Shown: one piece after another, positions 60,070 to 64,000 of the stretch
How the letters are laid out: each line of letters starts with the position of its first letter
Position numbering within the stretch: the first letter of the stretch is position 1
DNA from: Haloarculaceae archaeon H-GB1-1
GTDB taxonomy: Archaea > Halobacteriota > Halobacteria > Halobacteriales > Haloarculaceae
DNA: 64,000 bases
NCBI GenBank assembly: GCA_029688825.1
Contig: JARUKX010000004.1
Location: forward strand, 62,001-126,000
Direction of reading: 5' to 3'
The notes under the pieces: generated by a model
What the model was told of the DNA's origin: nothing
Databases searched by the model: none
What the model saw: only the letters and a program-made list of their open reading frames with translations
Program-made: the position numbers and the translations under genes

Positions 60070-60450
60070 TTATTCGTTGACGGCGATGGCCTCGATCTCG
60101 ACGGCCGCGCCCTTCGGGACGTTACCGACTTCGACGGCGCTCCGGGCCGGCGGCTCCTCGGTGAAGTACTCGCTGTACGCCTCGTTGAACTCCTCGAAGT
60201 CCTCGATATCGTCGAGGAAGACGGTCGTCTTCATCACGTCCGTCATCTCGAGACCTTCCTCGGCGAGGATGGCTTCGATGTTGTCGAGGCTCTGCTGGGT
60301 CTGGACGGCGACGGACTCGTCGTCGAGCAGTTCGCCGTCGGTGGTCAGCGGGAGCTGACCCGCCGTGATGAGCAGGTCGCCGTTGGTCGTCGCCTGGCTG
60401 TACGCGCCGACCGCTGCCGGTGCGTCGTCAGTGCTGATTACGCGCTTCAT
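60070..60450 (-). CDS. ridA: RidA family protein (reactive intermediate deaminase)
   Basis: A 126-residue YjgF/YER057c/UK114 protein. Motifs are AVGAYSQATTNGDLLITAGQ, the substrate Arg in PPARSAVEV and the acidic C-terminal VEIEAIAV. RidA hydrolyses 2-aminoacrylate and other enamines released by PLP enzymes such as threonine/serine dehydratase, which is encoded at 63 kb; GlyA, a target of aminoacrylate damage, is divergently encoded next door. The ATG at 60450 (MKRVISTDDAP) is standard. The promoter TATA (TTATACATTTAAG) is at 60476-60488. Confidence 0.93.
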   Translation of the reverse strand: MKRVISTDDAPAAVGAYSQATTNGDLLITAGQLPLTTDGELLDDESVAVQTQQSLDNIEAILAEEGLEMTDVMKTTVFLDDIEDFEEFNEAYSEYFTEEPPARSAVEVGNVPKGAAVEIEAIAVNE

Positions 60451-60504
60451 GAGCGTGGCTAACTGGCGAGTGCCACTTAAATGTATAACTCCAAGCCGAA
60501 CGCA

Positions 60505-60532
60505 ACCGTGAGAAAGCACAATATATCACGGT
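60505..60532. promoter_or_regulatory. Inverted repeat between ridA and glyA
   Basis: ACCGTGA-N14-TCACGGT is a perfect 7-bp repeat centred in the divergent ridA/glyA promoter region, about 17-19 bp outside each gene's TATA-like element. It is a candidate operator shared by both genes. Confidence 0.5.
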
Positions 60533-60585
60533 AGTGAGGTGACGTTCTCGAAAAATACTTACACCGATTACCCATGCGTTCTATC

Positions 60586-61839
60586 ATGACCTTCGAGGAC
60601 TCACTGGAGGAGGTTGACCCCACTGTCGCGGAAGCGATAGACAACGAGCGCGAGCGCCAAGAGTCGACGCTCGACATGATCGCATCGGAGAACCACGTCT
60701 CCAAAGCCGTACTGGAGGCCCAGGGCAGCGCGATGACGAACAAGTACGCCGAGGGCTACCCCGGCGAGCGCTACTACGGCGGCTGTAAGTACATGGACGA
60801 GGTCGAGAACCTCGCCATCGACCGCGCGAAGGAACTGTTCGGCGCGGAGCACGTCAACGTCCAGCCCCACAGCGGAACCCAGGCCAACATGGGCGTGTAC
60901 TTCTCCGTCCTCGACCACGGCGACAAGATCCTCTCGCTGTCGCTGTCTCACGGCGGCCACCTCAGTCACGGCCACAAGGTGAACTTCTCCGGGAAGTTCT
61001 ACGAAGTCGAGCAGTACGAGGTCGACCCCGAGACGGGCCGCGTCGACTACGACGAGATCGCCGCCCACGCCGAGGAGTTCGACCCCGACATGGTCGTCTC
61101 CGGCGCGTCCGCGTACCCGCGCGAGTTCGACTACGCTCGCCTGACCGAGATCGCCGACTCCGTCGACGCCTACCACATGGCCGACATCGCCCACATCACT
61201 GGCCTCGTCGCCGGCGGCGTCCACCGCAACCCCATCGACGACGGTGCCGACTTCGTCACCGGTTCGACGCACAAGACCATCCGCGCCGGTCGCGGTGGCA
61301 TGATCATGTGCAAGGAAGAGTACGCCGACGCCGTCGACTCGGCCGTCTTCCCCGGTGCACAGGGTGGCCCGCTCATGCACAACGTCGCCGGCAAGGCCGT
61401 CGGCTTCGGCGAGGCACTCACCGACGAGTTCCAGGACCACGCCCAGCAGATCGTCGACAACGCGAAAGTGCTGGCGGACGTCTTCTCCGAGAACGGCCTC
61501 TCGCTCGTCTCCGGCGGCACCGACAAGCACCTCATGCTCGTCGACCTGCGCGAGTCCCACGACGACCTGACCGGACTCGACGCAGAAGAGGCGCTCGAAG
61601 ACGTCGGCGTCATCGTCAACAAGAACACCGTCCCCGGTGAGACCCGCTCGCCGCAGGTCACCAGCGGTATCCGCGTCGGGACGCCCGGCATCACGACGCG
61701 TGGCTTCGAGGAAGAACAGATCGAGACCATCGGCCAGCTCATCGTCGACGTGCTGAACAACCCCGCCGACGAGGAGCTCAAGAGCGAGGCCGCCGAAGAA
61801 GTCCAGCGTCTCTGCGACGACTTCCCCATCTACGCCTAA
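60586..61839 (+). CDS. glyA: Serine hydroxymethyltransferase
   Basis: A 417-residue PLP enzyme converting serine and THF to glycine and methylene-THF, and the reverse. Motifs are IASENHVSKAVLEAQGS, PHSGTQANMGVY, MADIAHITGLVAGG and the PLP lysine in TGSTHKTIRAGRGG. ATG 60586 (MTFEDSLEEVD) fits a near-leaderless start about 27-30 bp after AAAAATACTT at 60551-60560; an ATG four codons upstream (60574) is the alternative. In this neighbourhood it can merge glycine from betaine breakdown with methylene-THF. Confidence 0.95.
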   Translation: MTFEDSLEEVDPTVAEAIDNERERQESTLDMIASENHVSKAVLEAQGSAMTNKYAEGYPGERYYGGCKYMDEVENLAIDRAKELFGAEHVNVQPHSGTQANMGVYFSVLDHGDKILSLSLSHGGHLSHGHKVNFSGKFYEVEQYEVDPETGRVDYDEIAAHAEEFDPDMVVSGASAYPREFDYARLTEIADSVDAYHMADIAHITGLVAGGVHRNPIDDGADFVTGSTHKTIRAGRGGMIMCKEEYADAVDSAVFPGAQGGPLMHNVAGKAVGFGEALTDEFQDHAQQIVDNAKVLADVFSENGLSLVSGGTDKHLMLVDLRESHDDLTGLDAEEALEDVGVIVNKNTVPGETRSPQVTSGIRVGTPGITTRGFEEEQIETIGQLIVDVLNNPADEELKSEAAEEVQRLCDDFPIYA

Positions 61840-61870
61840 CGACCGGTATCCACCGGCTTTTCTGCTGCTG

Positions 61871-61911
61871 GTCACTGTCTCTGAGCCACGAGACAGGCGT
61901 CTGCCTGTGAC
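61871..61911. other. Nested hairpins in the glyA/corrinoid-protein intergenic region
   Basis: Outer stem GTCAC/GTGAC (61871-61875 with 61907-61911). Inside are two mutually exclusive stems: CTGTCTC/GAGACAG (61875-61881 with 61890-61896) and ACAGGC/GCCTGT (61893-61898 with 61903-61908). It lies between convergent genes, so it could be a terminator, a processed 3' UTR or a small RNA. Confidence 0.4.
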
Positions 61912-62096
61912 TGGCGAGTAGCGGTCTCGACCTTCGCCGCCGTGTCGAGCGACGCATCGGAACTGGATCCGACGGCACGGTGGCCGGGCACAGTCGCTAC
62001 GCGAATCGAAACCACACCCGGGACGGGCGGTCTCAGATACCGTGAGAGAAGTGCAGTAGGTTCGTCGTCCCTACCCCAGCAGTCAGTACTGCAGTT

Positions 62097-62822
62097 TCAG
62101 GCGCGGGCGTCTTCGAGCAGTTCTTTGGCGCGCTTGACGGCTGCGTCGGCGTTGTCACCGTAGCCGTCGGCACCGATCTCGTCACGCCATTCCGGGGAGG
62201 TCGGCGCGCCGCCGACCATGATCTTGACGTTCTCTCGAAGTCCCTCTTCCTCGAGCAGTTCGACCACTTCGCCCTGGTGGTCCATCGTCATCGTCATCAG
62301 GGCGGACATGCCGAGGATGTCCGGGTCGTGTTCGTCGACCGCTTCGACGAAGTCTTCGTTGGGGACCTCGACGCCGAGGTCGACGACGTCGAAGCCGTTC
62401 GCTTTGAGCATCGTGATGAGGATGTTCTTCCCGATGTTGTGGATGTCCTCGTCGACGGTGCCGATGACGAAGAGACCGGCCTCGTCCTCCTCGGCGATCT
62501 CCATCTCTTCGAGGAGCGGTTCGACCAGTTCGACGCCGGCCTTCATCGCGTCGGCCGCCATCGCCAGTTCGGGCAGGAAGACTTCACCGCGGCCGAACTT
62601 GTCGCCGACCGTCTTCACGCCGTTCGTGAGCCCGCGCTGGAGGATGTCGAGCGGTGGCTTGTCCTCGTCGATAGCCTGTTGTGTTAGCTCGGCGACTTTG
62701 TCTTCGTCGAGGTCGTCGACCGCCTCTGCGATGGATCGGATGAGCGGGTCCTCGACGTCGGCAAATCGTGATTCGTCGGCCTGGTCTAGAAAGTCGTCCT
62801 TCTCGCTGTCGTCCTCTACCAT
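62097..62822 (-). CDS. mttC: Corrinoid (B12)-binding methyl-carrier protein, MttC/MtgC-like
   Basis: A 241-residue soluble protein. The N-terminal helical B12-binding cap runs from DPLIRSIAEAVDDLDEDKVAEL to LPELAMAADAMKAGVE. The Rossmann-like domain has the cobalt-ligand motif DIHNIGKN (D-x-H-x-x-G) and later VMVGGAPTS-type and GADGYGDNA segments. About 25 extra acidic residues precede the cap. It would carry the methyl group between the MttB-family methyltransferase and a THF methyltransferase. The partner MttB gene is 16 kb away. The ATG at 62822 is preceded by GGAGG at 62834-62838 and a TATA box TTTTATAATG at about 62867-62876. Confidence 0.92.
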   Translation of the reverse strand: MVEDDSEKDDFLDQADESRFADVEDPLIRSIAEAVDDLDEDKVAELTQQAIDEDKPPLDILQRGLTNGVKTVGDKFGRGEVFLPELAMAADAMKAGVELVEPLLEEMEIAEEDEAGLFVIGTVDEDIHNIGKNILITMLKANGFDVVDLGVEVPNEDFVEAVDEHDPDILGMSALMTMTMDHQGEVVELLEEEGLRENVKIMVGGAPTSPEWRDEIGADGYGDNADAAVKRAKELLEDARA

Positions 62823-62864
62823 GGTCCTTATCTCTGCCTCCTATCCACGTAATCCCCATTGTAC

Positions 62865-62876
62865 ATTATAAAATTT
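62865..62876 (-). promoter_or_regulatory. Promoter of the corrinoid-protein gene
   Basis: On the minus strand, AAATTTTATAATGTAC holds a strong TATA element about 45-50 bp before the ATG, giving a leader of some 20-25 nt that contains GGAGG. The next 120 bp upstream is AT-rich, with a second TATA-like GATAAAAACATC near 62965-62976. Confidence 0.5.
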
Positions 62877-63079
62877 CTCCCTTCGTCCAAAATCGGGCCT
62901 CAATTCCGCCTCACGTGCGTGATTTTGCCGGAATTTCGAATCGGGCCGAACTACGTTCGAGAGATGTTTTTATCAACGTATCGGTTTGAATGTAACCGGA
63001 CCACACGGGTGCCCCACTGTCACATCGGGAGAGCCGTTGGCGCGCGTTGTGTAATCTTGAAAGCCAGTCGGCGAGCGCG

Positions 63080-64000
63080 TCAGTTGACGATGTCGACAGT
63101 GTAGCCGTGGTCCTCGACGTCGTCGATGATGTCCCGAGCGTGTTCGCGACCCGACGTCTCCACCTGGAAGACGAGGTACGCGTCGCCGACGCTCAGGTCC
63201 TTGACAGCGCGCTCGTGACGGACCGTCTGGATGTTCGCGTTGTGATCGGCGATGATGCCCGAGAGGCGCTCCATCTGTCCGGGCTTGTCGTCGATGTGGA
63301 CCCGGAGCCGCAGGATCTGGTCGCGGTCTGTCATTGCGTGGACGATGACGTTCTGCAACATCGTCATGTCGAGGTTGCCACCGCAGAGCAGCGGCATGAC
63401 CGTCTCGCCCTCGACGTCGAGGTCGTCGCTGAGCAGCGCGGCGATAGCCGACCCCGCCGCCCCTTCGATGAACTGCTTGGACCGTTCGAGCGAGAGGAGG
63501 ATGGCGTTGGCGATCTCCGAGTCGGAGACGGTGACGACCTCGTCGACGTGTTCGTCGATGAGGTTCATCGTCAGTTCGGAGATGCCACCGGTCGCGATGC
63601 CGTCCGCGATGGTGTCGACGGAGTCGAGCGTGACTGGAATGCCCTTGTCGAGGCTCTCGTGGACGGTCTCGGCACCCTCTGCCTGGACGCCGACGACGCG
63701 CGTCTCCGGCGAGAGTTCGTCGACCGCCGTCGAGATACCGCTGATGAGGCCGCCGCCGCCGATGGGGACGATGACGGTGTCGACCTCCGGACACTGCTCG
63801 ATCATCTCGATTCCGAGCGTTCCCTGCCCGGCGACGATGTAGGGGTCGTCGTAGGCGTGGACGAACACGGCGTCGCTCTGTTCGGCCTGGTCCTGTGCGT
63901 AGGTCATCGCGTCCTGGAAGTCCTGCCCGACGAGTTCGACCGTCGCGCCGTAGCCCCGCGTCGCGTCGATCTTCGTCTGCGGAGCAGTCTTCGGCATGAC
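63080..64000 (-). CDS. ilvA: Threonine/serine ammonia-lyase with ACT domain (partial, 5' end beyond window)
   Basis: The visible 306 residues are the C-terminal three quarters of a PLP-dependent threonine dehydratase; the PLP lysine lies outside the window. Seen are VMPKTAPQTKIDATRGYGA-type sequence, GQGTLGIEMIEQ, the phosphate-binding PIGGGGLISGIS, and a C-terminal ACT domain (LRVHIDDKPGQMERLSGII). It deaminates threonine to 2-oxobutyrate or serine to pyruvate. The Met shown near the edge is internal to the family, so the gene continues past 64000. With RidA it may form the glycine-serine-pyruvate route. Confidence 0.9.
   Translation of the reverse strand, partial: VMPKTAPQTKIDATRGYGATVELVGQDFQDAMTYAQDQAEQSDAVFVHAYDDPYIVAGQGTLGIEMIEQCPEVDTVIVPIGGGGLISGISTAVDELSPETRVVGVQAEGAETVHESLDKGIPVTLDSVDTIADGIATGGISELTMNLIDEHVDEVVTVSDSEIANAILLSLERSKQFIEGAAGSAIAALLSDDLDVEGETVMPLLCGGNLDMTMLQNVIVHAMTDRDQILRLRVHIDDKPGQMERLSGIIADHNANIQTVRHERAVKDLSVGDAYLVFQVETSGREHARDIIDDVEDHGYTVDIVN

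Overview
The window is a GC-rich stretch of a halophilic euryarchaeon (class Halobacteria). The evidence is acidic proteins rich in Asp and Glu, Tat-exported lipoproteins with twin-arginine and lipobox motifs, S-layer-type glycoproteins ending in PGF-CTERM anchors, halocyanin, an archaeal-type RNase P RNA and TATA-box promoters with short leaders. I cannot name the genus. No CRISPR array, tRNA, rRNA or intact transposase was seen; one small IS200/IS605-like hairpin at 54.53 kb may be a mobile-element relic.

Layout: 0-1.9 kb holds a universal stress protein and two conserved proteins. 1.96-9.2 kb is a peptide/nickel-type ABC transporter (fused double ATPase, Tat lipoprotein binding protein, two permeases) followed by two paralogous small membrane proteins. 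9.4-14.4 kb is housekeeping: dihydroorotase, lipoate ligase, aldo/keto reductase, Nudix, an M23-like protein and an isochorismatase. 14.5-17.3 kb is a tandem pair of HExxH surface lipoproteins. 17.3-23.1 kb holds nicotinate phosphoribosyltransferase, an M50/CBS protease, DUF2391 and DUF502 membrane proteins, and a MATE pump with its TetR regulator. RNase P RNA lies at 23.2 kb, then a matrixin-like lipoprotein, a beta-CASP nuclease and a glutaredoxin-like protein. 26.9-33.1 kb carries two tandem S-layer glycoprotein paralogues whose 5' leaders share a covarying RNA stem. 33.1-41.5 kb is mixed metabolism: creatininase, ferredoxin, AstE/AspA hydrolase, methylglyoxal synthase, a one-base-frameshifted small gene, an MFS transporter and PEP synthase.

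The most coherent part is 41.6-64 kb. Here a folate-synthesis fusion (FolC-FolP), an MttB-family methyltransferase, formate-THF ligase, a molybdenum formate dehydrogenase with a NuoF-like partner, serine hydroxymethyltransferase, RidA, a cognate-looking corrinoid protein and threonine/serine dehydratase surround a complete-looking N2O-reduction operon (halocyanin, NosZ, a NosB-like membrane protein, NosD, NosF, NosY). Together they suggest a haloarchaeal corrinoid/THF pathway. Methyl groups from a quaternary or tertiary amine such as glycine betaine would be oxidised through THF to formate and CO2. The glycine product could be converted through serine to pyruvate, and then by PEP synthase toward gluconeogenesis. 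Electrons could go to N2O. This is inference from gene content; the methyl-corrinoid:THF transferase, the reductive activator and FolD/MetF are not in the window.

Several palindromes sit exactly at the promoters of these C1 and nos genes and are listed as candidate operators.
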